Assembly: GCA_905235825.1 (NCBI GenBank)
Contig: CAJONH010000050.1
Span: forward strand, 1 to 15,278
Source of the DNA: Candidatus Gastranaerophilales bacterium
GTDB lineage: Bacteria > Cyanobacteriota > Vampirovibrionia > Gastranaerophilales > Gastranaerophilaceae
Length of the DNA stretch: 15,278 bases
Direction of reading: 5' to 3'
Shown: one piece after another, positions 1 through 7,082 of the stretch
Layout: every line of letters starts with the position of its first letter
How positions within the stretch are numbered: the stretch's first letter is position 1
Program-made: the position numbers and the translations under genes
The notes under the pieces: model-generated
Databases searched by the model: none
The model's input: the letters and a program-made list of their open reading frames with translations, nothing else
Told to the model about the DNA's origin: nothing

Positions 1-2
1 AA

Positions 3-560
3 ACTGCAAAATTAAATCATAATGTCATTGCGAGCAAATCAATTTCATTTCAAGATTTGCGTGGCAATCCAGCCGATTTAAAAGAACCAAATGAAAGTCA
101 GCCGGATTGCCACGTCACCCAAAATACTGTTGTTCATTGCAATGACAAATATATAGAACCCAAAATATTAATTGAACCTCTTTTAAGGAATGATATCAGC
201 AAAAATACGGAAGAAATACAGGTTTATTGTTTTAACGGAATACCAAAACTGATAATAAGAATAGAAGAAGGTGCAAAAAATAAAACAACTTTGTATGATG
301 AAAAATTAAATATAATTGATGATGTTTTTTCAATGGCAGATATAAATATATATAGACCTGCAGATGAGTTATTAAATCAATCTTTTGATTTATCAAAACA
401 AATATCAAAAGATTTTATGTTTGTGCGTGTTGATTGGATGCTTTACAAAAATAAAATATATTTTGGAGAACTCACTTTTACACCTTATTCGGGATTTCAT
501 AAATATAGCAGTAATAATATAAAAAAACTGCTTTGTGATTGGCTTGTATTAAAACAGTAA
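3..560 (+). CDS. TupA-like ATP-grasp protein, C-terminal part (5' end outside the window), with a palindromic repeat in its reading frame
   Basis: The visible part is 185 residues. From about position 148 the translation resembles the C-terminus of the TupA-like ATP-grasp family, whose members are found in cell-surface polymer clusters and are thought to form amide bonds with ATP. Matching pieces are IEPKILIEPLL, VYCFNGIPKLI and the end block DFMFVRVDWMLYKNKIYFGEL followed by TFTPYSGF, with the acidic residues expected for metal-ATP binding (FVRVD, GELTF). The frame is open from base 3 with no stop, and there is no ATG in frame until far inside the conserved domain. A TTG at 57 lies inside the repeat and has no Shine-Dalgarno site, so I do not accept it as the start. 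About 41 codons (24-146) are supplied by the repeat, where homologues have a short linker before the 'Y.NI.P' segment. The alternative is a pseudogene remnant. The family call is fairly sure; whether the protein is functional is unknown. Confidence 0.6.
   Translation, partial: TAKLNHNVIASKSISFQDLRGNPADLKEPNESQPDCHVTQNTVVHCNDKYIEPKILIEPLLRNDISKNTEEIQVYCFNGIPKLIIRIEEGAKNKTTLYDEKLNIIDDVFSMADINIYRPADELLNQSFDLSKQISKDFMFVRVDWMLYKNKIYFGELTFTPYSGFHKYSSNNIKKLLCDWLVLKQ
23..147. repeat. Palindromic interspersed repeat (RPE/MITE-like)
   Basis: The outer arms are TGTCATTGC at 23-31 and GCAATGACA at 139-147, perfect reverse complements. The inner arms are GCGTGGCAATCCAGCCG at 59-75 and CAGCCGGATTGCCACGTCA at 99-117, which pair with two mismatches. 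The element can therefore fold into a long interrupted hairpin. From memory, 'GTCATTGCGAG...GTGGCAATCC' sequences recur as dispersed palindromic repeats in several bacterial phyla, including Rickettsia, where related elements sit in frame inside genes. No clear target-site duplication was found. Only one copy lies in this window, so its repetitive nature is inferred from the palindrome and from memory. Confidence 0.7.
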
Positions 561-579
561 TAAAAAATAAGGAGTTAGT

Positions 580-936
580 ATGAATTTTGATAATATTGAT
601 AATCTAAGCAAAGAAGATATATTAAAATTATATGATGATATTATAGAAAGCAATTCTTTTTTAAGTGCATATTATGTTTACATGAATGAAGTTGAATGTA
701 GTGATGGAACTGTAATAAACGATGTTTCTGTTTGCACTAATTCGATGCAAGAAAAAAAAGGAAGCAGTTTTACTGATTATTATAAAAATCCGGCATATAC
801 GTGCTATCAAATTTGTCCGCATAGTACTAACGGTTTTCAGCAGGGATGTACCATGAGCGGTTATCATAGTTACAGTAGTTGCACGTGTGCTGGTGACGGT
901 TATTCGTGTCCAATGCTTGAATATACAAGCAGATAA
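580..936 (+). CDS. Small cysteine-rich protein, possible RiPP-type precursor
   Basis: This 118-residue protein has a strong AAGGAG site ahead of its ATG and starts 19 bp after the ATP-grasp gene, so the two are probably co-transcribed. I do not recognise the family. Residues 1-38 form a Cys-free, acidic, helix-prone segment (NLSKEDILKLYDDIIE) that looks like a leader. Residues 40-118 are rich in Gly, Ser, Thr and Tyr and carry eight cysteines (40, 52, 75, 79, 90, 101, 103, 110). There is no signal peptide or membrane segment. The next gene, convergent, is a radical SAM enzyme, which makes a modified-peptide precursor an attractive but unproven reading. A metal-binding or disulfide-rich protein is the alternative. 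A clear terminator follows. Confidence 0.6.
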   Translation: MNFDNIDNLSKEDILKLYDDIIESNSFLSAYYVYMNEVECSDGTVINDVSVCTNSMQEKKGSSFTDYYKNPAYTCYQICPHSTNGFQQGCTMSGYHSYSSCTCAGDGYSCPMLEYTSR

Positions 937-959
937 TTAAATTATATTTACGTAGTATC

Positions 960-989
960 AGCTGAATTATTATAATTCAGCTTTTTTTT
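960..989 (+). terminator. Rho-independent terminator after the Cys-rich gene
   Basis: AGCTGAATTAT (960-970) and ATAATTCAGCT (972-982) are perfect reverse complements and are followed by an unbroken T run to 989. The effective stem is about 9 bp with a small AT loop. The minus-strand side has no T run, so it serves the + strand genes only. Confidence 0.85.
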
Positions 990-1001
990 ACGGCATAAAA
1001 A

Positions 1002-1979
1002 TTAAAAATTTAATAAATATTTTGCCCTATCACAAACTTCAACCCGAACAAATTTCATTTCGTGAGCTTTTTGCATAACATAATAAATTAAATCAATAAT
1101 TTTTTTATCGGGTTTATCATTCCTGTATTTATTAAGCCAGCTGTTTTCTATATCAATTATTAAGATTAAAATTTTATTTTCTCTGTTAAATTGGAGCCAT
1201 TTATCTATTTCATCTTTATTATCGTTAACTTCGGGAATGATAATATACTTACTGATTACATTAAATGCTCTTTTCTGTGATTTTGAATATTTTTTTAAGT
1301 TAGAACAAACTTTATCAAAAGCATCAATTTGTTTAATTTTTTTGTATGTTTCACGTGTTCCGCTATCAACGGAAACGACAACGGATAATTGACCCGTTTC
1401 AATACCTCCCGATATGGCACGTGAAAATTTAATACCGGAAGAAGGAACCCGCATATCATCAAAACCGTTTTTTAGGAACAGTTTTATTAATTTATCAAAT
1501 TCAGGCAGAATTGTGGGTTCTCCTCCGCCGAAGCCTATTGCACCGCCTCGTTTTATTATGCCTTTTTCAAACATATCTTTTACTATCGGATAAACATTAT
1601 ATGTTTTTAGACTGTTATATCGTTTTTTATCTTCTTGAGTATAACAATAAGAGCAATTACAATTGCACTTTGTAAAATGGTCAAACAGTAAATTGTCAAT
1701 GTAATTTGCCTGAAGCCACGGTTTATTTTCTAAAAATACGCATCCACGGCATCCCGCAACAGTATCACCTGATTTTTGAATTTCTCTATATTCATTTTTT
1801 ATTCTAAAAAATTCATTCCAATCTATTTTTTCACCATGGTAATCTCTGAAAATCATGGAATTACCGCCGCCCGGTGCACTCATATAACAACATAACTTTA
1901 TATTTGACCCGTAAACTCCGTTGTCAAAACATATACCCGATTCTAACCATTTACAACTTGTATATTTTTCAAATCTCAT
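1002..1979 (-). CDS. Radical SAM enzyme with N-terminal SPASM-like cysteine region
   Basis: The protein has 325 residues. The radical SAM core starts at about residue 95 with CxxxCxxC (C105, C109, C112, plus an extra C107), which binds the [4Fe-4S] cluster that cleaves S-adenosylmethionine. GFGGGEPT at 149-156 is the SAM-binding GGE motif. Ahead of the core are six cysteines: C9, C17, the vicinal pair C30-C31, and C77/C80 in a CRGC. This spacing resembles an SPASM auxiliary-cluster domain, which normally lies at the C-terminus. The C-terminal third has only one cysteine outside the core fold. The substrate is unknown. The convergent Cys-rich small protein and the ATP-grasp gene suggest peptide or surface-polymer modification. 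The ATG start has only a weak GGTAAAA site upstream. The superfamily is certain; the function is open. Confidence 0.85.
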   Translation of the reverse strand: MRFEKYTSCKWLESGICFDNGVYGSNIKLCCYMSAPGGGNSMIFRDYHGEKIDWNEFFRIKNEYREIQKSGDTVAGCRGCVFLENKPWLQANYIDNLLFDHFTKCNCNCSYCYTQEDKKRYNSLKTYNVYPIVKDMFEKGIIKRGGAIGFGGGEPTILPEFDKLIKLFLKNGFDDMRVPSSGIKFSRAISGGIETGQLSVVVSVDSGTRETYKKIKQIDAFDKVCSNLKKYSKSQKRAFNVISKYIIIPEVNDNKDEIDKWLQFNRENKILILIIDIENSWLNKYRNDKPDKKIIDLIYYVMQKAHEMKFVRVEVCDRAKYLLNF

Positions 1980-2080
1980 ATTTTAAATTTTACCAATAAT
2001 TAAAGGTTTTGCAATAGAACTGAAATAATATTACAAATATATAAAATGTTATTAAATATTAACCCAAATTTATCAGGTAT

Positions 2081-2108
2081 TTGTATTTAAATTTGTTTAT
2101 GTTAATAT
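2081..2108 (+). promoter_or_regulatory. Possible sigma-70 promoter of rpsF-ssb-rpsR
   Basis: TTGTAT (2081-2086) and TAATAT (2103-2108) are 16 bp apart and sit about 35 bp ahead of the rpsF start. The surroundings are extremely AT-rich, so chance matches are likely. Confidence 0.35.
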
Positions 2109-2143
2109 TTATATGAATGTTTGTAAAGTCAAGGAGAATTAAA

Positions 2144-2440
2144 TTGAGAACATACGAATTATTATCAATAATAAAACCGAATATAGATTCGGAAGAATAT
2201 GATAAATTAGTTGCAAAAACGGAAGAGGCAATTGCAGCATTAGGCGGGAAAGTTATTTCTGTTGATAAGATGGGCAGAAAAAAATTATCTTATGATATTA
2301 AAGATTTTCGTGACGGCTATTTCGCTGTTCATAACTTTGAAATGGAACCTGAACAGGTTGCTAAGTTTAACAGACAGTTAAGATTAAACGAAAATATTTT
2401 AAGAATAATGCTTCTTGAAAATTCAGAAGTTAAAGCGTAA
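2144..2440 (+). CDS. rpsF: 30S ribosomal protein S6
   Basis: S6 binds the central domain of 16S rRNA together with S18 in the small subunit. The start chosen is TTG at 2144, giving 98 residues that begin MRTYELLSIIKP, the usual S6 beginning, with a perfect AAGGAG at 2131-2136 seven bases ahead. A longer frame from ATG 2117 would add nine basic residues and put the Shine-Dalgarno site inside the gene, so it is rejected. Typical S6 features follow: GGKVISVDKMGRKKLSYDIKDFRDGYF, given here as the stretch from residue 35 to 60, and a LRLNENILRIMLL block near the end. It is first in the conserved rpsF-ssb-rpsR operon, 11 bp from ssb. Confidence 0.97.
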   Translation: MRTYELLSIIKPNIDSEEYDKLVAKTEEAIAALGGKVISVDKMGRKKLSYDIKDFRDGYFAVHNFEMEPEQVAKFNRQLRLNENILRIMLLENSEVKA

Positions 2441-2451
2441 CGGAGAAAATT

Positions 2452-2862
2452 ATGTCAATAGCAAAAGTCGTAATATCGGGAATCGTATACAGAACACCGG
2501 AAAAAAGATTTACCGGAAATAATATTCCAGTTACGTCTTTTGCTTTAAACATTGACGAAAAAGAAATTTCATTGGTAAGAGTAATAGCACGGGGAAATAA
2601 TGCCGAAACTCTGGAACAATCAGTTTCTAAAGGTGATAGAGTAGTCGTAGAAGGCAGGCTTCAAATGTCAACAGTTCAGGCTGAAGATGGAAGCGAAAAG
2701 AAAATAACGGAAATTGATTTATCAAGTTTTGAAGTTATTTCTTCATCTGTTTCTGCTGCAAATACAAATTCAACAGCAAAATCCTCAGAGAAAAAAGTTG
2801 TTGAATTTTCGGATATGGAAATGACTGATACACTTATTGGTGAAGAAGAAATCCCGTTTTAA
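2452..2862 (+). CDS. ssb: Single-stranded DNA-binding protein
   Basis: SSB coats single-stranded DNA during replication and repair and recruits partner proteins through its acidic tip. The 136-residue protein has an OB fold over residues 1-96 (SGIVYRTPEKRFTGNNIPVTSF, within 9-30; GDRVVVEGRLQM near 60-72), a short Ser/Asn/Ala linker, and the diagnostic C-terminus GEEEIPF. It lies between rpsF and rpsR, its usual place in many bacteria. It is shorter than E. coli SSB (about 178 residues) and contains no tryptophan, so the Trp residues that stack on DNA in E. coli are replaced. The RBS CGGAGAAA lies just upstream. Confidence 0.95.
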   Translation: MSIAKVVISGIVYRTPEKRFTGNNIPVTSFALNIDEKEISLVRVIARGNNAETLEQSVSKGDRVVVEGRLQMSTVQAEDGSEKKITEIDLSSFEVISSSVSAANTNSTAKSSEKKVVEFSDMEMTDTLIGEEEIPF

Positions 2863-2902
2863 AAATAAATAATAAATAAAAATACAAGTAGAGGAAAATA
2901 TA

Positions 2903-3136
2903 ATGGCAAAAGAACAATTAGACAAGAAAAAACGTAAAAATTGCAGTTTCTGTGCAGATAAAGCAGAAGCTATCGATTACAAAGATTCTCAAAAGTTGAG
3001 AAAATATTTAACGGAAGCAGGAAAAATTCTTCCCAGAAGAATAACAGGTACTTGTGCAAAACATCAAAGAATGTTGGCAAGTGCTGTTAAAAAGGCAAGA
3101 GAAACTTCTTTATTGTGCTATGTATTTGAATCATAG
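2903..3136 (+). CDS. rpsR: 30S ribosomal protein S18
   Basis: S18 pairs with S6 on the 30S platform. The 77-residue protein has the usual length. It contains the conserved core IDYKDSQKLRKYLTEAGKIL, followed by PRRITGTCAKHQR. It keeps four cysteines (C14 and C17 in CSFC, one in the GTCAKHQ segment, one near the end), so it may be a zinc-binding (C+) form. RBS GAGGAAAA precedes the ATG. It is the last gene of the operon, and a strong terminator follows. Confidence 0.97.
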   Translation: MAKEQLDKKKRKNCSFCADKAEAIDYKDSQKLRKYLTEAGKILPRRITGTCAKHQRMLASAVKKARETSLLCYVFES

Positions 3137-3154
3137 TATTTTTAGATAAAAGTT

Positions 3155-3181
3155 AAAAGCCGCCTTCGGGCGGTTTTTTTG
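3155..3181 (+). terminator. Rho-independent terminator of the rpsF-ssb-rpsR operon
   Basis: CCGCC (3160-3164), the stable TTCG loop and GGCGG (3169-3173) are followed by eight T bases. A-T pairs flank the stem. On the minus strand the stem is followed by TTTTAACTTTT, so it may also help stop the convergent manC transcript. Confidence 0.93.
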
Positions 3182-3248
3182 TTTGTTATGCGGTAACTAT
3201 AATTTGATTGATTACGCTATTATTGATTAAAACATAGTCTATAAATTA

Positions 3249-4673
3249 TTATTTTACAACTCTGCCGTATATATCTTCGTATCTTATAATATCATCTTCA
3301 CCGATATATTCACCTTTTTGAACTTCCAGAATTTTTAAATTTTCTTCCGTAAGATTTTGCAAAGAATGTTTTGCCTGCACAGGAATATTTATACTTGTTC
3401 CTTTTTCAAGCGTATAAACTTCATCTTCCAGTATAACGGTTGCTGTTCCTTCCAATATAACCCAATGTTCACTTCTGTAATTATGAGATTGAAGTGATAA
3501 CTTATGCTTGGGATAAACATTTATTACTTTCGTAAGCCAGCCCTTTCCTTTATTCAGGCATGTATAAACTCCCCAGGGTCTTATAACCGTTTTTCTTATT
3601 TTTGTAGTTTCATCATACTGATCTTTTATTTTTCTAACCAGCTGATTAATATCCGAAGTGCGGGTTTTATCACAAACAAGCAAAGCATCCTCTGTATCTA
3701 CAATAATCATATTGTTTAATGAAGCAGCGGCAACAAGTTCTTTTGAAGAATATAAAAAAGAATTTTTTACGTTGTTTGTTATTATGTTTCCTTGAATTAC
3801 ATTTTGTTCATCGTTTTTTTCGCTGTTATTATATACCTCTTGCCATGAACCGTAATCTTTCCAATCTGTTTTTAATTCAACAAATGCAAGTTTATCTGTT
3901 TTTTCCATAACTGCATAATCAATTGAAATTTCGGGTAACTTTTCATAATACTCGTAATTAATTGTATTATCTTCATTAAACATTTCTTTGGAAAAATTTT
4001 CAGCTGTTTCAGGTGCGTATGTGAGAATTTCTTTGAGTAATACGGATATTTTAGAAACATAAATACCTGTATTCCAAAAATAATTTTTAGATTTTACAAA
4101 TTCATAAGCATCTGAAATATCAGGTTTTTCAATAAATTTAATAACCGGAGTAACTGTTTTTATATTGTTTTCGTTTTTTGAAGTTTTAGTCTTACGGGTG
4201 TTTTTTTCAATTTGAATATATCCGAAACCTGCTTCAGCATAAGCAGGTTTTACTCCTAATGAAACAATAAACCCTTTTTTTGCTGCAAATTGTGCATCTT
4301 CAACAGCTTCTTTAAATGCACTTACCGATTTTACCGCAAAGTCCACAGGTAAAATTACGACGATTTCATCTTTTTTTTCTTGAAGATAGTAAAGAGCCGA
4401 TGCAACTGCACTTGCTGTATTTTTTGTCATAGGTTCTGATATAATTTGCAAAGTGCTGCATAAATTATGAAGCTGGCTTCTTGTATCATTTAATTGTCTG
4501 AAATTTGTAACGGTAACAATATCTTGTTCATCAGCTAAAGAAAGAGCTAATTTATATATATTTTGAATTAATGACTGGCCGTCATATAAATTTAGCAGCG
4601 GTTTAGGATATAAATCTCGTGAAACGGGCCAAAGTCTTACTCCTGATCCGCCGGCAAGTATTATGAATTTCAT
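3249..4673 (-). CDS. manC: Mannose-1-phosphate guanylyltransferase / mannose-6-phosphate isomerase
   Basis: This bifunctional enzyme (also called CpsB or AlgA) makes GDP-mannose from mannose-1-phosphate and GTP and interconverts fructose-6-P and mannose-6-P. GDP-mannose feeds surface polysaccharide synthesis. From ATG 4673 it has 474 residues, the normal length. The N-terminal nucleotidyltransferase shows the pyrophosphorylase signature GGSGVRLWPVSR (8-19) with PKP at 23-25, EPMTKNTASA, GFGYI, KFIEKP and WNTGIYV. The C-terminal cupin isomerase domain shows RPWG, LSLQSHNYRSEHW (metal ligands Gln, His, Glu, His) and the GTATVILEDE and IPVQAKHSLQN strands. The usual 'LPSDH' reads LPVDF here. A TTG at 4679 is also in frame, but AGGAG at 4684-4688 is only 4 bases from it, so the ATG is preferred. 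No other polysaccharide gene is adjacent. Confidence 0.95.
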   Translation of the reverse strand: MKFIILAGGSGVRLWPVSRDLYPKPLLNLYDGQSLIQNIYKLALSLADEQDIVTVTNFRQLNDTRSQLHNLCSTLQIISEPMTKNTASAVASALYYLQEKKDEIVVILPVDFAVKSVSAFKEAVEDAQFAAKKGFIVSLGVKPAYAEAGFGYIQIEKNTRKTKTSKNENNIKTVTPVIKFIEKPDISDAYEFVKSKNYFWNTGIYVSKISVLLKEILTYAPETAENFSKEMFNEDNTINYEYYEKLPEISIDYAVMEKTDKLAFVELKTDWKDYGSWQEVYNNSEKNDEQNVIQGNIITNNVKNSFLYSSKELVAAASLNNMIIVDTEDALLVCDKTRTSDINQLVRKIKDQYDETTKIRKTVIRPWGVYTCLNKGKGWLTKVINVYPKHKLSLQSHNYRSEHWVILEGTATVILEDEVYTLEKGTSINIPVQAKHSLQNLTEENLKILEVQKGEYIGEDDIIRYEDIYGRVVK

Positions 4674-4712
4674 TAGCAATGTACTCCTGCATAATTATTC
4701 TAACACTAAAAT

Positions 4713-4740
4713 ATTATACATTCTTTCAATTTGATAACAA
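4713..4740 (-). promoter_or_regulatory. Probable sigma-70 promoter of manC
   Basis: On the minus strand, TTGTTA (4740-4735) and a perfect TATAAT (4718-4713) are separated by 16 bp, with TG directly ahead of the -10. This lies about 40 bp upstream of the manC start. Confidence 0.6.
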
Positions 4741-4824
4741 AATTGAAAAAGTTATGTAACGATATTTTTTTATAAGCGTATAAGTGCTGTTTTACCGATA
4801 GTGAAAAATATATTTTGTTTTGTG

Positions 4825-4830
4825 TATAAT
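4825..4830 (+). promoter_or_regulatory. Probable -10 box of the M48 peptidase-rimO operon
   Basis: A perfect TATAAT preceded by TGTG lies 29 bp ahead of the start codon. No convincing -35 is visible at the right distance, so this may be an extended -10-type promoter. The predicted leader is only about 20 bases. Confidence 0.5.
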
Positions 4831-4859
4831 ATTAAAGAGCAGAATTAAAAGGATATGTA

Positions 4860-5705
4860 ATGAAAAAGATATTGTCTATTCTAACGATAATTTTTATAAT
4901 GTTCATTAATGCTGTTTTTGCAGCAGATTGGACATCTCAATCAAATATAGACAGGGTTAATACGATTGGCAGAGCCCTTTTGCAAAAGAACAATCTTCCT
5001 TCACAGGTTACATTTGCCGTAATAGAAACTGATGAAATTAATGCTTATGCCGATGGTAATAATCAAATATGTGTTTATACGGGACTTTTAAAATTTGTTA
5101 ATGATGATGCCGAATTAGCGGGGGTTATTGCCCACGAAATCGGTCATATAGTAAATAATCATGTAGCGAAACAAAGTATAATAAGTGTAATAACCTCTAC
5201 ATTAATTTCAAATGCGAATGTAAATCAGCAATTAAAAACAGGTGCTGCTGTCGCACAAAATCTTACAATGAAAAAAATGTCAAGAACAGAGGAATATGAA
5301 GCCGATATTACGGCTGTCGATTTAATGACTAAAGCAGGATATAACCCCTTGGCAATGGTTTCTGTTTTATATAAAATCGGAGGGAATTATGTTGATATAA
5401 TTCAAGACCACCCCTCCGGCGACAAAAGAACAATGTATTTGTATGATTACATAACATATACATATCCGGAAAAAGCAAAACTCGGTTATAATACGGAATC
5501 GTATAAACAGTTTATGAATTATGCTCAACCCATAGTAAATGCAAGAAATGCAAGTCCTTCAAAATTAAAAGCATTTAATAAAGAGCAGGAGCAGTTAAGA
5601 GCAAAAAGGCTTGCAAAACTTGAAAAATATAAAAATTCAACAAATGAATTAGGCTGGCAGGCTTCTTTTACACTTCTAAAATCTCTAATGTCGGAATCTC
5701 AATAA
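4860..5705 (+). CDS. Exported M48-family zinc metallopeptidase
   Basis: The 281-residue protein has a signal peptide (KK then a hydrophobic stretch to about residue 20, likely cleavage after VFA-A). The M48 zinc site HEIGH is at 92-96, in VIAHEIGHIVNNH, and the third ligand comes from EEYEAD (144-149). NAYADGNNQICVYTGLL ahead of the active site is typical of the BepA/LoiP/Oma1 branch, and an HPSGDKR motif lies near 190. Such enzymes degrade misfolded or misassembled envelope proteins. There is no TPR domain. The C-terminal 60 residues are charged and coiled-coil-like (KEQEQLRAKRLAKLEKYK). The start has AAGGAT at 4849-4854. It is followed 14 bp later by rimO, so the two are probably co-transcribed. 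The substrate is unknown. Confidence 0.93.
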   Translation: MKKILSILTIIFIMFINAVFAADWTSQSNIDRVNTIGRALLQKNNLPSQVTFAVIETDEINAYADGNNQICVYTGLLKFVNDDAELAGVIAHEIGHIVNNHVAKQSIISVITSTLISNANVNQQLKTGAAVAQNLTMKKMSRTEEYEADITAVDLMTKAGYNPLAMVSVLYKIGGNYVDIIQDHPSGDKRTMYLYDYITYTYPEKAKLGYNTESYKQFMNYAQPIVNARNASPSKLKAFNKEQEQLRAKRLAKLEKYKNSTNELGWQASFTLLKSLMSESQ

Positions 5706-5719
5706 TATCGGAAAGAAAA

Positions 5720-7024
5720 ATGAAGCAGATAGCGTTAATAAATCATGGATGTGCAAAAAATTTGATAGATTCAGAGTTAATGCTCGGAAAATTGGCTCAA
5801 GCAGGGTATAAAATTACCCTTGATGATACAAATGCCGAAATAGTTATAGTGAATACCTGTTCTTTTATACATGATGCGGAAAAAGAGTCTGTTGCATCTG
5901 TGTTTGATATGATTAAAGCAGGTAAAAAGGTTATAATTGCAGGATGTCTTCCTCAAAAATATAAAGAAGAATTAAAAGAACTTATTCCCGAAGCCTCGGC
6001 TTTTTTAGGAACATCAGACCTTGATAAAATTGTTGATGTCATAAAAAATTTAGAAAAAAATAATACGACAGATTATGAAGTCAGCGAAAATCCCGAATAT
6101 AATTATCCTGAAACAATAGAAAGACAACAAATTACGGTAGGTGCAAGCTCTTATGTAAAAATAGCTGACGGCTGCGATTTTAATTGTGGTTATTGTATTA
6201 TTCCTCAATTAAGAGGTAAATATAAATCTCGTAAAATAGAAAATATAGTTAAAGAAGTTAAAGACCTCGCTGATAAAGGTGTTAATGAAATAGTATTGAT
6301 TGCACAGGATACTACAAGTTACGGAAAAGATTTATACGGAAAACCAAAACTTGTCGAACTTTTAATCGAGCTTAACAAAATCGATGCTTTAAACTGGATT
6401 AGAATCATGTATACGTACCCTTCTTTAATAACGGATGAACTTCTTGAAACAATTTCTAAACTTGATAAAGTTGTTAAATATATAGATATTCCATTGCAGC
6501 ATGTAAGTAAAAATCAGCTTGAATTGATGAACAGACCTGTTTTAGATTATAAAAAACTGATTAAAAAAATACGCAGAATTATTCCGAATTGTGCAATAAG
6601 AACAACATTTATAGTAGGTTATCCAAATGAAACAGAAGAAGATTTTCAAGAATTATGCAATTTTGTTAAAACAATGAAATTGGATAGAGTCGGGGTTTTT
6701 GAATTTTCTCGTGAGAAAAATACAAAAGCGGATAAGCTGAAACCTCAAATAACTGCAAAAATAAAACATCAAAGAAGAAAAAAACTTATGGAAATCCAGC
6801 AGTCTGTATCAAAAGAAATAAATGAAAAACTTATAGGCAAAAAAATTGATTGTATAGTGGAAGCATTAAGTTCAGACGGAATTATAACGGCAAGAACATA
6901 CAAAGATGCCCCCGAAGTAGACGGCTTGATATATATAAAAACAGAAAAAAATCTTATTCCGGGGGATATAATTACTGTAGAAGTAACTGGTGCCGTAGAA
7001 TATGATTTAAAGGGAATATACTAA
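5720..7024 (+). CDS. rimO: Ribosomal protein S12 methylthiotransferase RimO
   Basis: RimO adds a methylthio group to a conserved aspartate of ribosomal protein S12 using two [4Fe-4S] clusters and SAM. The 434-residue protein has the usual length. The N-terminal UPF0004 domain carries cysteines C11, C47 (NTCSFI) and C76 (AGCLPQ) for the auxiliary cluster. The radical SAM motif is C152, C156, C159 in DGCDFNCGYC, and IPQLRGKYKSR follows. A C-terminal TRAM domain ends the protein (about 370-434). NHGCAKNLIDSE and LRGKYKSR fit RimO better than MiaB, which has a different segment around the radical SAM site. RBS GGAAAG lies ahead of the ATG. It is probably translated from the transcript of the upstream M48 peptidase gene. 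Confidence 0.95.
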   Translation: MKQIALINHGCAKNLIDSELMLGKLAQAGYKITLDDTNAEIVIVNTCSFIHDAEKESVASVFDMIKAGKKVIIAGCLPQKYKEELKELIPEASAFLGTSDLDKIVDVIKNLEKNNTTDYEVSENPEYNYPETIERQQITVGASSYVKIADGCDFNCGYCIIPQLRGKYKSRKIENIVKEVKDLADKGVNEIVLIAQDTTSYGKDLYGKPKLVELLIELNKIDALNWIRIMYTYPSLITDELLETISKLDKVVKYIDIPLQHVSKNQLELMNRPVLDYKKLIKKIRRIIPNCAIRTTFIVGYPNETEEDFQELCNFVKTMKLDRVGVFEFSREKNTKADKLKPQITAKIKHQRRKKLMEIQQSVSKEINEKLIGKKIDCIVEALSSDGIITARTYKDAPEVDGLIYIKTEKNLIPGDIITVEVTGAVEYDLKGIY

Positions 7025-7028
7025 ATAA

Positions 7029-7056
7029 TAAAAAACGGGTATTTACCCGTTTTTTA
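7029..7056. terminator. Bidirectional Rho-independent terminator
   Basis: ACGGGTA (7035-7041) and TACCCGT (7044-7050) are perfect reverse complements. They have an A run on the left and a T run on the right, so both rimO (+) and the small gene at 7083-7505 (-) can end here. Confidence 0.9.
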
Positions 7057-7082
7057 TTATTGTATTTAATTTTGATTAAATT

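Noticed and set aside
57..560. TTG at 57 as the start of the ATP-grasp protein
   Set aside because: It lies inside the palindromic repeat, has no ribosome site, and the frame stays open upstream to the window edge.
2030..2116. S6:S18-binding RNA leader ahead of rpsF
   Set aside because: I could not find the hairpin with a CCG bulge; the stretch is nearly all A and T.
2117..2143. Longer S6 start at ATG 2117
   Set aside because: It would place the perfect AAGGAG inside the gene and add nine residues not seen in S6.
3504..4060. Short open frames overlapping manC in other frames
   Set aside because: manC is a full-length, clearly conserved enzyme; the overlapping frames have no recognisable motif.
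5720..7024. MiaB (tRNA methylthiotransferase) as identity
   Set aside because: The GCAKNLIDSE start and the LRGKYKSR segment match RimO better.
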